Part shown: positions 33,061-45,582 of the stretch, piece by piece
How the letters are laid out: each line of letters opens with the position of its first letter
Numbering within the stretch: the stretch's first letter is position 1
Origin: Cavia porcellus
Taxonomy: Eukaryota > Chordata > Mammalia > Rodentia > Caviidae
DNA length: 64,000 nt
Reading direction: 5' to 3'
Assembly: GCF_034190915.1 (NCBI RefSeq)
Contig: NW_026947496.1
Location: 31,740,001 to 31,804,000, forward strand
Program-made: the position numbers and the translations under genes
The notes under the pieces: generated by a model
Told to the model about the DNA's origin: nothing
The model's database searches: none
The model's input: the letters and a program-made list of their open reading frames with translations, nothing else

Positions 33061-33145
33061 CTGGCCAGGGATTTAGTTCAGTGGCATAAGCACCTGTCTG
33101 GCAAGCACAAGGTCACAAGTTTGACCCCTGGCACAAAAAAAAGAC
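33061..33145 (+). mobile_element. Older ID SINE, host of the nested ID
   Basis: AGGGATTTAGTTCAGTGGCA, CAAGCACAAGGTCACAAGTT, GACCCCTGGCAC and an A tail. Its 5' end is duplicated at 32918-32932 by the younger ID insertion. Confidence 0.85.
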
Positions 33146-33470
33146 TGTGTTTTTGTATTTTGTTTATGCTTAGATGGAGGGTTTTATATCAATTAGATCA
33201 AATAGGTGCTCTTTAAATTTCTATATCTTTAGTCATTTGTTACCTATTTGTTCTGTTAATTAAAATAGAGAGATTTAATTTCCAGCTATAGTTTGGGCTT
33301 GTTTACTTATTTTTCAATTCTTTCCATTTTTTCTTCATGCATATTTTAAAGTTATATTAATATACTGCATATACATTGAAGATTATTATATTTTCTTGAA
33401 GTTTTTCTTTTCTAACAATACAATAGTTCGCTTTATTTCTGATAATAAAACAATTCCATGTGTACTTTTC

Positions 33471-33638
33471 TAACCAGGCATGGTGACACACACCTATAAT
33501 CCCAGGCCCTCTGGGAGGCTGAGTCAGGAGTATTGCAAGTTCAAGTCCAGCCTGGGCAACACAGTGACTTAGCAAGACTCTGTTTGAGGAATAAGAAAGG
33601 TTGAAAGATAGCTCTGAGTTCAAGCTCCAGCATCACCA

Positions 33639-33681
<43 letters not shown>

Positions 33682-33682
33682 A
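33471..33682 (+). mobile_element. B1-dID SINE with (CA)n tail
   Basis: B1 (CCAGGCATGGTGACACACAC ... CAGCCTGGGCAACACAGTG), an eroded ID half, then a pure CA run at about 33639-33681. Confidence 0.75.
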
Positions 33683-33989
33683 AATAGATGAATATAGTAC
33701 TTCTAGTTTTCTTTTGATTATATACAAAAGATATACATGATATATCTTTGCACAAGCTTCTACTTTTCATCATTTGTGTTCTTTGTATTTCAAATAGGTT
33801 TCTTATTTTGAATTTTAAAATCTTTGTCTTTTAACTGAAGTAATCAGAATGTCTACATTACTAATGCAACTAAGATTAAATCACTTCTTGCTCTTTGTGT
33901 TTTATTTATCCCAATTGCTCTTTAGATTTTTTTCTCTTTTCTTGTCTTCTTTGAATTAAGAATTTGTGTAGTGATTCCATTTTTACCTA

Positions 33990-34068
33990 TTTCTCTTTCT
34001 TTCTTTCTTTCTTTCTTTCTTTTTTTCTTCCTTTCTTTCTTTCTTTCCTTCTTTCTTTCTTTCCCTCT
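33990..34068 (+). repeat. (TTTC)n microsatellite
   Basis: CTTTCTTTCTTTCTTTCTTT-type runs with short interruptions. The open frames across it are low-complexity artefacts. Confidence 0.9.
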
Positions 34069-34109
34069 CACTGTCCCTCCCCCTCTTTCTTTTTTCCTTT
34101 CTTCTTTTC

Positions 34110-34317
34110 TCTGGTTGGTTGGCTGGTTTTGCTTTTGTGGTACTGTGGATTGAACTGGGCCTTCCTACGCCAGGTGATTACTTCACTGCTAAGCTTTTGT
34201 TTTGTACTTGGAAAAAGAATCTGGCTAAGTTGCACAAGTTGGCCTGCAACTTGCAATCTTGCTTTCTTAGTCTCCCAAGAAGTTGGAATGACTGCCTGTG
34301 TCACCGTGCCCAGCTTT
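34110..34317 (-). mobile_element. B1-dID composite SINE
   Basis: ID half (GTGGATTGAACTGGGCCTTC, 34145-34164), then B1 half (GAATCTGGCTAAGTTGCACA ... CACCGTGCCCAGCTT). Confidence 0.65.
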
Positions 34318-34529
34318 TCCTGTACTAGTGATATAGATATTCTACTTGGTTTTATTCTCAGTGCTTGCCCTAAAGTTTGCAATATACCCCTTTCATCTCT
34401 TGGAGTTCTTAACATCTTAACACAGTTCTTAACTCTTGCTTCCTTCAACTTCAATTACATGCACTTTTATATCCCTAGATTCACAGCTCTTGGACCCATA
34501 TTCTTCTAAACTCTTTGCTAAGCTGGCTC

Positions 34530-36015
34530 AGTTGTTCACATGCAGATGGAGTGAAAAAAGATGAGAGGAACAGTGCTGGGCCATCGCAGTACCAGGATTT
34601 GTTTGGTCTCTTTGGACTGAACAGGAACTCAGAGGGTGGGTTGCTGGGAGCAGGTATTTAGCCAGACTAACAAAGCACAGGTCCAGTGCCCTTAGTATGA
34701 AACTAGTGGCTCAGAGTTAGAAATGGAAGAGCGTGCGCACTTGGAAGGAGCTAAATACCATGTCCGACATGTGAGTAAAGAACAGAGATGGCCTTGCTGT
34801 AGCAGATGGCCATAGGCAGAGGTGACACTGAGAGTCTCATCACCCTGTGAGATCTTTATAAAGAACTCTGGGTTTCTGAGAAATGTGAAACACTGGTTTG
34901 TGCCCAAAATGTTTAGATCTCAGGGTACAAGAGCACCCCAGATGTCTGTTCCACATGTAAGCTATTGCCTCCTCCTCTTAGCCCGTGAGTTCTATGGATT
35001 TGTGTCTGCCTCTTTCATCAACACATCTGACTCAGGAAAATGATGACGTGCAATCCAAGGCACGGGTGATATTTCTGCCCGCTCCTCAGCGGCCCAGCCC
35101 TCCGAGGCAGCCATGTATTCTCCCATCTCTTACTGTCATGTTTGTACAGTGGGGTGGCGCTCACAGTCCACTTGCCAGGTGAGATCATTAAATAGTGGAA
35201 AATATGACTCAGGCATGAATTGCATACCACAAACTTAGGAGAACAAATCTGTAGGAATGAATTTATCTTTTGCCAGCTGCTATCCTGCTGCACAATGAAG
35301 ATTTATTTCCACTCAATCAAGTATTCTTTCAGGCATCACCTGGTGACCCTACTTTCTCTCCTCTCCTCCCCAGGCTGACTTCAATTCTGGAGGTTTCCCT
35401 TCTGCATGTGTATTTGTGGGCACCCTCAGTCCCCAGACCCACCACTGCCATCCTCACTTTAGCATGTGTTGAGGCAGCTGGTTGCCAGTCTGCCTTCTGG
35501 TCATTCGGCTCTTGGAGAGTCCAACTAAAAGACCACTTTAGTCCTGCCAGTTTCCTGACCATGTCTTAGCCACACAAGGAAACATTCAGGGGCATGTGCA
35601 GGCGTGCAGGGCCCAGCTGGGATGTCTTGGCCTGTCTGCCTGGGCTCAATGTGCAGCCATTTCAGCCCCACGGCTTAGCCAATCTGGTCCTCCACGGAGC
35701 CTGTGGCTTTTCAGGCTCTGCTCACACAGAAAAGCCCTGCTTCCTGGGTTTTCCAATCCTCTGGACCTGCATGGGGGAGCGTGTCATTCTGCTACAGCAG
35801 CAGCGTGAGCACAGGGATCATGAGCCCCTCTTGGGTCACCCTGATAACTCAGCTCTCCAGGTCTCCTCTAGGTCTCTCAGGTTTCCTCTCTCTGCTTTTT
35901 TTCTCCCAATGAGGCTTTGTTGTTTCCTACCAGCGATCTTATAATCTCCCAAAACTGTTGTTTATGACATAAATTATGTGCACTGAATTATTCTGAGCTC
36001 AGTATTTACTTTTTA
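34530..36015. other. Intergenic, unique-looking
   Basis: No repeat recognised. Overlapping open frames on both strands at 35000-35950 have no domain signature or splice context. No gene called. Confidence 0.4.
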
Positions 36016-36017
36016 AA

Positions 36018-36103
36018 TTTTTTTTTTTTTGTATGAGGCATCGAACTTACAACCTTACACTTGCCAGGCAGGCGCTTATGTCACTGAGCTAAATCCCTGG
36101 TTC
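36018..36103 (-). mobile_element. ID SINE
   Basis: Poly-T, GCATCGAACTTACAACCTTA, TTGCCAGGCAGGCGCTTATG, GAGCTAAATCCCTGG. Confidence 0.8.
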
Positions 36104-36133
36104 ACAATTTATTAATACTCAAAATTCATGTGG

Positions 36134-36343
36134 TTTTTTTTTTTTTCGATCCTGAGGATCGAACCCGTACTAGGCAAGCACTGTACTGTTGAGCTATGTA
36201 TGTCCCCAAACCTTTTTACTTTCTATTTTGAGAAGCTGCCTAGGCTTATGCTGGGTTTCTCAGGCTGGCTTTGAACTTGTGATCTTCCTGCCTAAACCTC
36301 CCGAGCAGCTAGGATTACAGAATGTGCCACCATACCCAGCTCA
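36134..36343 (-). mobile_element. B1-dID composite SINE
   Basis: ID half (GAGGATCGAACCCGTACTAG, GAGCTATGTATGTCCCC) then B1 half (TCAGGCTGGCTTTGAACTTG ... CCACCATACCCAGCTC). Confidence 0.75.
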
Positions 36344-36462
36344 AAGCTCCAATTTTCTGCAAATTAACTTTCCTGGGAAGAAAAAAAATAATTGATGTGT
36401 TATATGCATGCATCAACTCTCCACGAGGAATATGATCATTATGTACTGCAGACATGTACCAA

Positions 36463-36520
36463 AATGGAGAAGAAGAGGTGGAAGGAGGAAAAGGAAGAAG
36501 AAGAAAAGAAGCAGAAAATT
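36463..36520 (+). repeat. Polypurine tract
   Basis: GGAGAAGAAGAGGTGGAAGG followed by GAAGAAGAAGAAAAGAAG; nearly pure A/G for about 55 bases. Confidence 0.75.
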
Positions 36521-36679
36521 AACTTTTCAAATACTGCGCTTTCTAGAAAAGAATACTTGGAGTCATAAGACAAGACCTGACTCTCTTCCTTGCTGGTTCT
36601 ACTGTAACCATTCCTCCTTTGCAATGGGTTAAATAGAAAGGGTCTTGAGATAAAGAAAACTTATTGAAAATAAAAAACT

Positions 36680-36771
36680 GGGGCTGGGGATTTAGCTCAG
36701 TGGCATAAGTGCCTGCTTTGCAAGCAGGCAGTCGTGAGTTCGATCCCTGGTACCGATAAAAAAAAAAAAAA
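36680..36771 (+). mobile_element. Full-length ID SINE with 14-base target-site duplication
   Basis: Begins GGGGCTGGGGATTTAGCTCA and ends GATCCCTGGTACCGAT plus about 14 A. It is flanked by GAAAATAAAAAACT at 36666-36679 and 36772-36785. Pol III A box (TTAGCTCAGTGG) and B box (GTTCGATCC) are intact. The anticodon arm GCCTGC-TTTGCAA-GCAGGC is perfectly paired, with anticodon TGC (Ala). It looks like a recent insertion. Confidence 0.95.
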
Positions 36772-36789
36772 GAAAATAAAAAACTACTG

Positions 36790-38450
36790 AAGAGATGATT
36801 GAAACTACTTAAATTAATATTTAAAAACATCCTGTTATATATATAAAGATGCGTAAGTGTTAGCTGGTCATAATTTATTTAGTATACTTTCACTAAAAGC
36901 TTTTAAATCAATGCTCTTAACCCTTCATCTACAGAGTGTGCCTGTTTTCTTCTTTTAAACTTTTTTTCCAGCAAGCTCACTACTTGCACTGTCTTTGTCT
37001 CCGATTGAGAGTTGCCTGAGGTGCTGAGCACACGCTGTGTTTTGCCTGGACTCTGAGCTCCTCCTTGACAGCCTGATTTTGACGTCTTCCATCCCCGCCC
37101 TTCCATGCTCCATGCAGTCTGAGGCTCCAGCCAATCCCACAGACTCCAGTCACAAATGCCTGCTGAGAAGCAGCCTGTGACTGTCACTGTAGGTCATGGG
37201 CCAAAGGGGTGGAGACCTAAAAGGCCACAGTACCTAGTATCTAGGAGCATGCCACACACCTTGTTTCCGAAATGTTTTACATGTATTATTTAATCGTGTT
37301 GTCTCAATTCTTTGAGATGTATACTTTTATTGTCTCTATTTTATGGCCAAGGAACAGGTCTCTGAGAGCTTAAGCATCTTGCCAAAGTTTCCCCAGCTAG
37401 TAAGCACAGGAGCCAGATTTTCCACCCATCTGTCACACTCCCAAGCCCACTTCCCCACCACCATGCTGTCCCAGAGCCCAGGAGTTCATCCAGTTTCTTC
37501 TAAGCTTGAGGGGCTCTCAAGGAGGTATCAGTCAAATGTGGGTGATCAAATCTTTTTGTCACTGAGTTACTATTTTGAAGATAATAAATACACAATGTAT
37601 TAACTATTGTTATTCTTGTAGTGTTTCATTATGAAATTTTATTTTTTCATAAAAGAGGAAGAAAAAATGAAAATGTAAAACAAATGTGGTTGATGTTCAC
37701 AGACTTTCTACAAGAAGGTGAGAAGGGATATCTGTCATAAAGGATGCTTTTGGCTGATGACTTGGAGAGTGACGTGGTGTGTGGCCACTAGCACTCTGCT
37801 GTGTTGGAGATGGTCTGCCAGTTGGGCAACGTGCTCTTTCCCTGTGGCAGAGCCCTGCAGGGAGGTGGCCCAACTAAACTATTGGAGTTTGAAGCACTTC
37901 CACACAGCAGTCCACTTTTGCTCTGATCACCATCATCCCCAACGAATAACTTGTTACACACTGTACAATGCACTAAAGTTTACAAACCTTGGGGGGCTTG
38001 TTCCTTTTTCTAATCTGGGATGCAGCTGGACTGACAGGCCTTCCCAAGTACATCCCTACATCCTATTGATTTCCTGTCAGAGACAATATTGAGCAGAGAG
38101 AGCAAGGACATTGTGGAGCCCGGGCCTGCTGTGGTCAGGGAGAGGAAGCCAGCAGAGGGAAGGACACAGCCCATTAGAGTCAATGACGGGGAAGAGAAAA
38201 AGGGAGGTGACACTTAACCAACCACGAAGATCGAACTATGGGCAGCAAACAACATCCTAGAGTGGAAAGGCAGAACCAACCAACAGTCAAGGTCAGAGCC
38301 CAGGAGAAACAATAAGCAGAAGTGGCCAGACAGAGGTAACTGAAGTATCCAACCAAATAAGCAGGTTTCCTTAACTGTCTGCGTAGGCAAGTGGATCAAC
38401 CCATTTCATCTTTTCTGAACCCCTTGATGTGCTAGGCATTTGTGGGGGGA
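36790..38450. other. Intergenic; contains an antisense MIR
   Basis: About 37240-37450 resembles an antisense MIR (TTTTATGGCCAAGGAACAGG, GCCAAAGTTTCCCCAGCTAG, AGTAAGCACAGGAGCCAGAT). The rest is unassigned; no gene signature seen in the short frames. Confidence 0.45.
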
Positions 38451-38451
38451 A

Positions 38452-38487
38452 ATAAAGGAAGAAAGAAAGGAAGAAAGAAAAGAGAGA

Positions 38488-38522
<35 letters not shown>

Positions 38523-38523
38523 T
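38452..38523 (+). repeat. GAAA/GA purine microsatellite
   Basis: AAGGAAGAAAGAAAGGAAG followed by (AG)n with one C interruption, ending at 38523. Confidence 0.9.
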
Positions 38524-38874
38524 TAGTTTCAGAACATGCCAGACTTGAAGACCCTCAATTTCCCCAAATTGCTACTTTACTTTTTGCTCTCTGCTCTTTG
38601 TTTTTTCCAGAACACAGTAGTTCCTGAGTCCCTGCATTAGAGGCCTATCCAGTCCCTTTTATAGTTCCCAGTTCTGCATTCTGGAAAGGGGAGATTCTGG
38701 CTGTCCTAGCCACATTAAGTGGACTAAACTGCTGTGCACAAGTTTGGAGTCAAGCTGTTTTGGTTTGGTTGGTGAGAAGTTGCCAGACTCACCATTCGCT
38801 AGGCCAGGCAACATTGCTGTGGGGATCCAATTAAACAAGAGAAATGAGAGGGTGCCATGAAGATGTAAAATATT

Positions 38875-39382
38875 TTTTTTAATTTTTAAATTTTATTTAA
38901 GGAGAAAAAAGAAAAAAAAACTGAAAAAGGGTACAAGTTATACAGAATTTCAGAAAAAATAAACAGTAGGAAATCACTAGTTAATTACATATTATCATCT
39001 TAGAAATAGTTGTTGAAGTTACAAAATTAAAGCATATAGAGGGGACTTTTAAACAGTGAGACTGCAAACAGTTTTGTTCAATAATCCAACAAAACTCAGT
39101 AATATGGTTATCTATCTTATACACTTAAATATATATGCAGTTATATCTTTTAGAGAACTTTCTTTTCCTTTCTTTTGTACAATGACAATTACACATTTTG
39201 AGTTTTATTACTCCCACAGTTCTTATTACTTTTTTTTTTAAGAAAGTAAAACCAAATGTGACATACTAGGACAGAGTCAGTCAAATCAAAAGGATGGACA
39301 TAATACATAATGTAAAAACAAAATACAAGGTGATCAACAATGGTTACCATAATGCCTCTTGTTATCTTAAAAAGAATTGCTT
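38875..39382 (-). mobile_element. 5'-truncated L1 (3' UTR only) with 18-base target-site duplication
   Basis: Antisense insertion of about 508 bases that begins with an A/T-rich tail (TTTTTTAATTTTTAAATTTT). It shares GAAATCACTAGTT, TTAGAAATAGTTG and CACTTAAATATATATGC blocks with the L1-C1 3' UTR at 15850-16250. It is flanked by a perfect direct repeat ATGAAGATGTAAAATATT at 38857-38874 and 39383-39400. No coding sequence. Confidence 0.92.
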
Positions 39383-39400
39383 ATGAAGATGTAAAATATT

Positions 39401-41640
39401 GCAACCAGGGAAAAGTGTGTGGAGCCCAAATCCGTTTTGTGGTATTAATATTAGATTTTTTTTTTGCTTCTTTTTTCTTTTTTGCACTATGAAGATACCT
39501 TGGGCACATAAAGAACCTGAAAATTGAAATCATTTTATTCTGTGCTTTGATTCTCTGAGCTTCTTCTCGCAAAAGAGGGAAAGACAGGTCTTTCTAAGAC
39601 AAGTCTTTTCTAAGACTAGGTCAGTGGCAGCCAGAGAAATTGGGTCTCAGAATTAGAAGAAGGTAGTTGTTGGATACTCAAAATATTAAAACAAGATTGT
39701 TCACCACCAGTTGAAGAGTCTGAAGTGAGAGTAGCTAGAGTTAAGATTATTCTACAAAACGTTTTCTGGAAAAGAAGTCAATTGCACTTGCTGAAGAGGA
39801 TGGTTTGTGCGTCCAGTGATGATCATTCATTAATTTTGCCACAAAGGTACATGGCTTGGATGTGGCTGCTTTCTTTGAGTTAAAGACAAACTACTCCAGG
39901 TTGTGTGTTTCCCAGGCTGTAGATTTCTATTCATTTCCCTGAATTGTCCTAAACTGCAAAAAATAAACAAATTGTATTGAAGGAAAAACACCACAATCTT
40001 TTATTTAAAATTTGTCTAGAAATTCTTGTACTTGAGATTTCGGTGTCTATTTTTAACCAATACAGACTTAACTTCCATTCTATTTTAACTTGAAATTCAG
40101 AGTTTTCTGTAGCCCATGCAGATGACTGTTTTATTTCTAACTTGCTATGTTTGCTGGAGTAAATTATTTATCATGTCTGTACTTTTTTGGTGGAGGTAAC
40201 ATGAGTCCACCTCTTGAGCATTTCTGAGGCACTGGGGTGAAACTCAGCCTGGAGAGCATTACCCAAAGTGACTCACTTAAGTGCCTTTTTTCTGCCTTGC
40301 TGGCAAGGGGTAGTGAACTTGTTAATTACACATAATCACACATACTCTTTCCAGGGACCCCAAGTGATTGAATGAAACAGCATCAATTTATCAAGAAATA
40401 TGCCAGGTAAAGATAGGCAGAAGTGTGGGTCAGTTGTAGCATATTTCTTGATTTCAACAGCATTAAAATGTAAGATATGCACATTTCAAACTTAGGAAAA
40501 TGTAATGCCTATTTCCTGGGTTGTTAGGATTAAATAAGATTACATAGGAGAATATAATTTCATGCTGTTAAGATTTACAATGCAAATATTATTACTTGGG
40601 TCACCAGCTGCTCAGGCCAGCTTTTAATAATATACAGGTGACTTGGAAAAGTGGATGTGTTATTCTGTGCTGGGATTAAATTTATGAAAGTAATTTTTTA
40701 AAGAGTGAGATATAGCCTTCTTAACAACTACTAATATGCAGAGATCTAGAGCCAGAAGGCAATTTAAAACTCAATGAATTCTATCCCTAAATTTTGTAAT
40801 AGAGAAAAACTGAGGTTCAGAGGGATAAAATGACTTTTCTATACATATGGTTCATGGCACAGTTGGGACAGAATGAAGATTTTGACAATTGCTGTAAGTA
40901 TGGAGAAGCATGAGGCTGGCTGCGACAGCTCCAGCGAAGCAATGTCAGGTTACCAGTCCTCCAGATGGCAAAGCCTGGGCCCCAGGAGAGTACAAGGCCA
41001 GGCTGACTTAGGCCATGGCATTGGGGCAGTGTGGCAGGAGGCATATGAAAGAGGCATAGGTGTGGAATCCTGATGAAAATCACAAAGCAAAACAAGTGTC
41101 AGGTATATGATGACTGGAAATCAAGGGTCATCTGTCCTAGTAGAGGTTATGACCGCTCCAGTCACCAGAAAACAGGGCTGAGCCGGTGAGACCTGCTCCT
41201 GTTGGGGGGGGGGTGTATCCTATGATTGCTTGCCTCTGCACGGGCACCCCCATGGCCACCTTCTCCAGGGCTCCTAGGAGTGTTGCATGCACTCAACTCA
41301 ACTCTTGAGCCTCAGCTTTGGAAGGGAGATTAGACCAGGAGCCACCATTCCCCACCGGAGACGTTGAGGCTGGGTGCATTCCTTGCTCCCTTTATGGAGG
41401 CAAGGAGAACCAGGCCTCTTAGCCCCATGTGGTCTCTGTCTGATGTCAGCTTGGCCCCCTCTTCCTTTTGAAGTCCGGAGCAAGCTGCTCAGCAGGGGCG
41501 AAGCTGAACTGAGGATGCACGGAAAGTAGGGCGCCCGTCCGTATTTACGATAATCACACTCGGTTCTCACACATGTTATTATAATACTACTCTAACAGAT
41601 CAGGATGCTGAGCAAGGAAAGTATCGGCAAGCTTCTGCAG
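39401..41640. other. TRIM67: Upstream flank of TRIM67, largely repeat-free
   Basis: No SINE or LINE in 2.2 kb. Two MIR-like traces: plus at about 40495-40595 (GGTTGTTAGGATTAAATAAG) and minus at about 40790-40890 (AAAACTGAGGTTCAGAGGG). A run of nine or so G occurs at about 41203. It is a candidate region for distal regulatory elements, by position only. Confidence 0.4.
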
Positions 41641-42189
41641 GCGGAATGCCGGGTGGGGCGCGGGAGGGTCTCCTGACCCCAAGGTACACTGTGTCACTGG
41701 AGGACGTGAGCGCGCCCCTCCCCGGTGGCCCCTGTCGCGCGGGCCAGGCAGGGCTGCAGGGACCCACACTGGAGCACGCTCGGCCCCGCGCCTGCCGCGT
41801 GGGCGCCAGGTTTCCTCTTTGTCTGGAGCACAGAGACCGGGGAGCGGGAAGGCGCGAATTCCGCAGGCATATCGGTCTTAAAGCCACGGTCCCGCCGTGT
41901 GTGCCGCCGAGCTGCCGCGCTGCGAACCTTTGCACGCGCTCCCGCACCACCTCTTGCGGCGAGGGAAGAGCCCTGCTGCAGACAGACGGCTGCTGGGGGC
42001 GCGGCGGGCGAGGTGGCCTCCATTCACAAGCGCACACCTGCTCGCCGCTCGCCGCTCCCCACCGGGCCCTGCGCGCGTGCTCGCGGGTCGCCAGGCGCGC
42101 GTCCACCCCTCCCCCGCCGGGTCCCCGTCCGAGTGCAGACTCCGATCCGCCCTCCACCCGGCCGAACATCTCCGGGTGCAAACACCAGG

Positions 42190-42370
42190 ACAAAATGGCC
42201 TGCGGCTCGATTCATAAATAAAATCTCGCCCTTTGGCTCCAGGCTGTCCGACATTTTGTGACTCGCGTTATTTTGCTTTATCATAGATTTAGGAGGCGAC
42301 TGTTCCGCCGTGCCGCCTATCCATTTCTAAAAGACTGGCCATGTAGGACCGGGTTTTAGCCTTTTATGAG
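42190..42370. promoter_or_regulatory. AT-rich pocket inside the CpG island
   Basis: About 180 bases of mixed composition sit between two very GC-rich blocks. They contain CATAAATAAAATC (about 42213-42225), TTTTGCTTTATCATAGATTT and CCTTTTATGAGGC (about 42360). It matches no repeat family I know. Its position 0.7-0.9 kb upstream of the TRIM67 ATG makes it a candidate core-promoter or proximal enhancer segment. This is inference from composition and position only. Confidence 0.4.
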
Positions 42371-42928
42371 GCGAGTGCGGAGGGCGGGAGCCGGCTGGAG
42401 ACGTGATGGCAGACCCGGGCGGGGCAGGGTCTCCACCCCCTCCATCCACACCGCGCGGTGCGCAGTTATTAAGCAGGACCCTCCCCGCGAAATCCTCGGG
42501 ATCACCCCTGGTCCCCGGCAGTAGGAGGCGAGCCCCTATTCGCTGCGCGGACGCCTCCCCGCCCCATTCCTCTCTGAGCTAGAAATTACAACTCTGGGCG
42601 CTCGGCGCGGGCAGGGAGGGGGTCCCCGAGCCGGCGGCTCCCGCCCCCCGCTCCCCGCTGCAGCGTCGTGCGGCCAAGGTCAGGGGCGCCGCAGGAGCAG
42701 CGCCGAGACAGGGAAGAGGTCACTGCTGGGCGCACGGGCCGGTCCCTAGCAGAGGCGGCGGGGCGTACGCGGGGGGCGCTGTCCGCCGCCTGGTGGTGCT
42801 GGGCCAGCCGCGGCCCGCGCCGGACGGGGCGGGGCGAGGACAGAAGCGGCAGCTGAGAGGACTCAGCCCCGGTGCCACGCGAGCCCCGCGATCGCAGGAG
42901 GTGAGCACGCGCCCTTCGCCCGCCCTAG

Positions 42929-44191
<1,263 letters not shown>

Positions 44192-45289
44192 TGAAATGGG
44201 TACTACGGGTAGACAGGATAGGTGTGAGGTAAGTGACTTACCGAGTTTCTTCTTAAAATTTTGTGACTGTACACAAAGTGGCCGCAATCCTAAAGTCTGA
44301 ATAAGTCACACTGATAGTGCTTCTTGATTAAGGCAGGCAGGACCTCCTTCCTCCTTCTAGGGGAAATGTTTTTAAAAACTTACTTTTTAAAGTGCAAGTG
44401 TTACTATCTGGCTACATACAACTGTGCTTTTATAAGCAGGTAAATCTGCTGCGGAGGTGAGAGGTTGCTCTCCAGTCCTCAAGAAGGGCCGAAGTATTTT
44501 CTGTTCAGCCAGAATCCTGTTCCTTTCCAGAGCAGAAATTCTCAACTCCTCTTTAAAGGCATTCTGTCTCCCAAATGCCCGCAGCCTAGAGGGAGATACA
44601 ATGCCTCCTGAGCCCTGTTGCAGCATTGGGGCATTTGCCATTTAAGAAGGAAGCATCCTTTTTGCCAGAGACCTCTCCTGGCTGGAGCTGGGTGGAGGAG
44701 ATTCACAGTTACAGGACCAGGTGCCTAGGGAGTGTTACCCTCAACAAATTATGGCTGACAATGCAAACTCCTATCTGACTGGGGAGAAACAGGATAAGCC
44801 TTCAAAATTTGATTAGGCCATCATCAAGCCTAAGAGGCAAGCTGGGCTCTTCTAACTAAGCTTCACCCAATTTCCCAGGCAAAGCAGTGAGCTGGGCACA
44901 TACACTCCTCCCTGTGGAGGCTGATGAGCTAGGCCTGGCCGGTTACAATGCCTTGGTAAGGACACTACTGCATCTGTATCCCAGACACCTATCATTCAAT
45001 GCATTCTTTTCAGTAAACTCTAGCAGAGAAGAGACAGAGGTCTCCAGATGGCCCAATAGTAAACAGTGTGAGTACTTGGATAGAGGAGAGGAGCCACAGA
45101 AAAATAAAGCCATTTGCTAAGGCTACCTTGTCAAAAAACTGCAAACAGGCAGAGAGGGAAGCACAGAAGAAACTAACTGCCTCTTTGTTATTCCTGCAGA
45201 TATAGATATGTTTAGTTACTATGTATAAATTTCTCTACTACAGTGAACATGTGTTATTACTGTAGCTCTTCCAGTAAAACCATAGTGGG

Positions 45290-45402
45290 GGGGCTAACTC
45301 TTGGGAGGCTGAGACAGGAGAACAGCTGTGAGTTTGAGGCCAAATAGGGCCTGCCTGGACTGCATAGTGAGAGCCTATCTCAAAACAAGCAAACAAGCAA
45401 AC
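45290..45402 (+). mobile_element. B1 SINE, 5'-truncated
   Basis: TCTTGGGAGGCTGAGACAGG, GTGAGTTTGAGGCCAAATAG, TGCCTGGACTGCATAGTGAG, with a CAAA-rich tail. Confidence 0.8.
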
Positions 45403-45582
45403 ACTTTAGAAGTCCCGATAGTTCACAATGTCTAGAGATCTCATTTTTGGTTATCTCACCTAGGGAATGCTGTTAGTATCTAGTGAGCAGAAGCATGAGG
45501 GCTACTAAACATCTTACAGTGCAAAGGAAAACTCCCTGACAGTTATCCAAAGGTCAGCAGTGTCTCTGGTAAGAAACCTTGC

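Larger units (their letters stand above)
31480..34525 (-). mobile_element. Old L1 (L1M type), antisense, broken by SINEs
   Basis: Segments 31480-31940, 32263-32650, 32758-32932, 33146-33470, 33681-33985 and 34318-34520 follow one L1 in antisense order (TTTTGTCAAGGACTTTCACT; GGTCCATCTTATCCTGGCAC; TCTTTTTAAATTTAGTGAG; ATTTGTTCTGTTAATTAAAA; GTTTGCAATATACCCC). All frames are broken. At least seven SINE units have landed in it. Confidence 0.75.

Noticed and set aside
33964..34509. A 181-codon plus-strand frame with Phe/Leu/Ser repeats
   Set aside because: Created by the (TTTC)n microsatellite joined to an antisense B1-dID and L1 sequence.
36680..36771. tRNA-Ala gene
   Set aside because: It has A and B boxes and an anticodon arm, but no acceptor or T-stem pairing, plus a poly(A) tail and target-site duplications. 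It is an ID SINE.
41600..42284. Overlapping long open frames on both strands upstream of TRIM67 exon 1
   Set aside because: They lie in the CpG island, overlap each other in several frames and have Arg/Pro/Ala-rich translations with no family signature.
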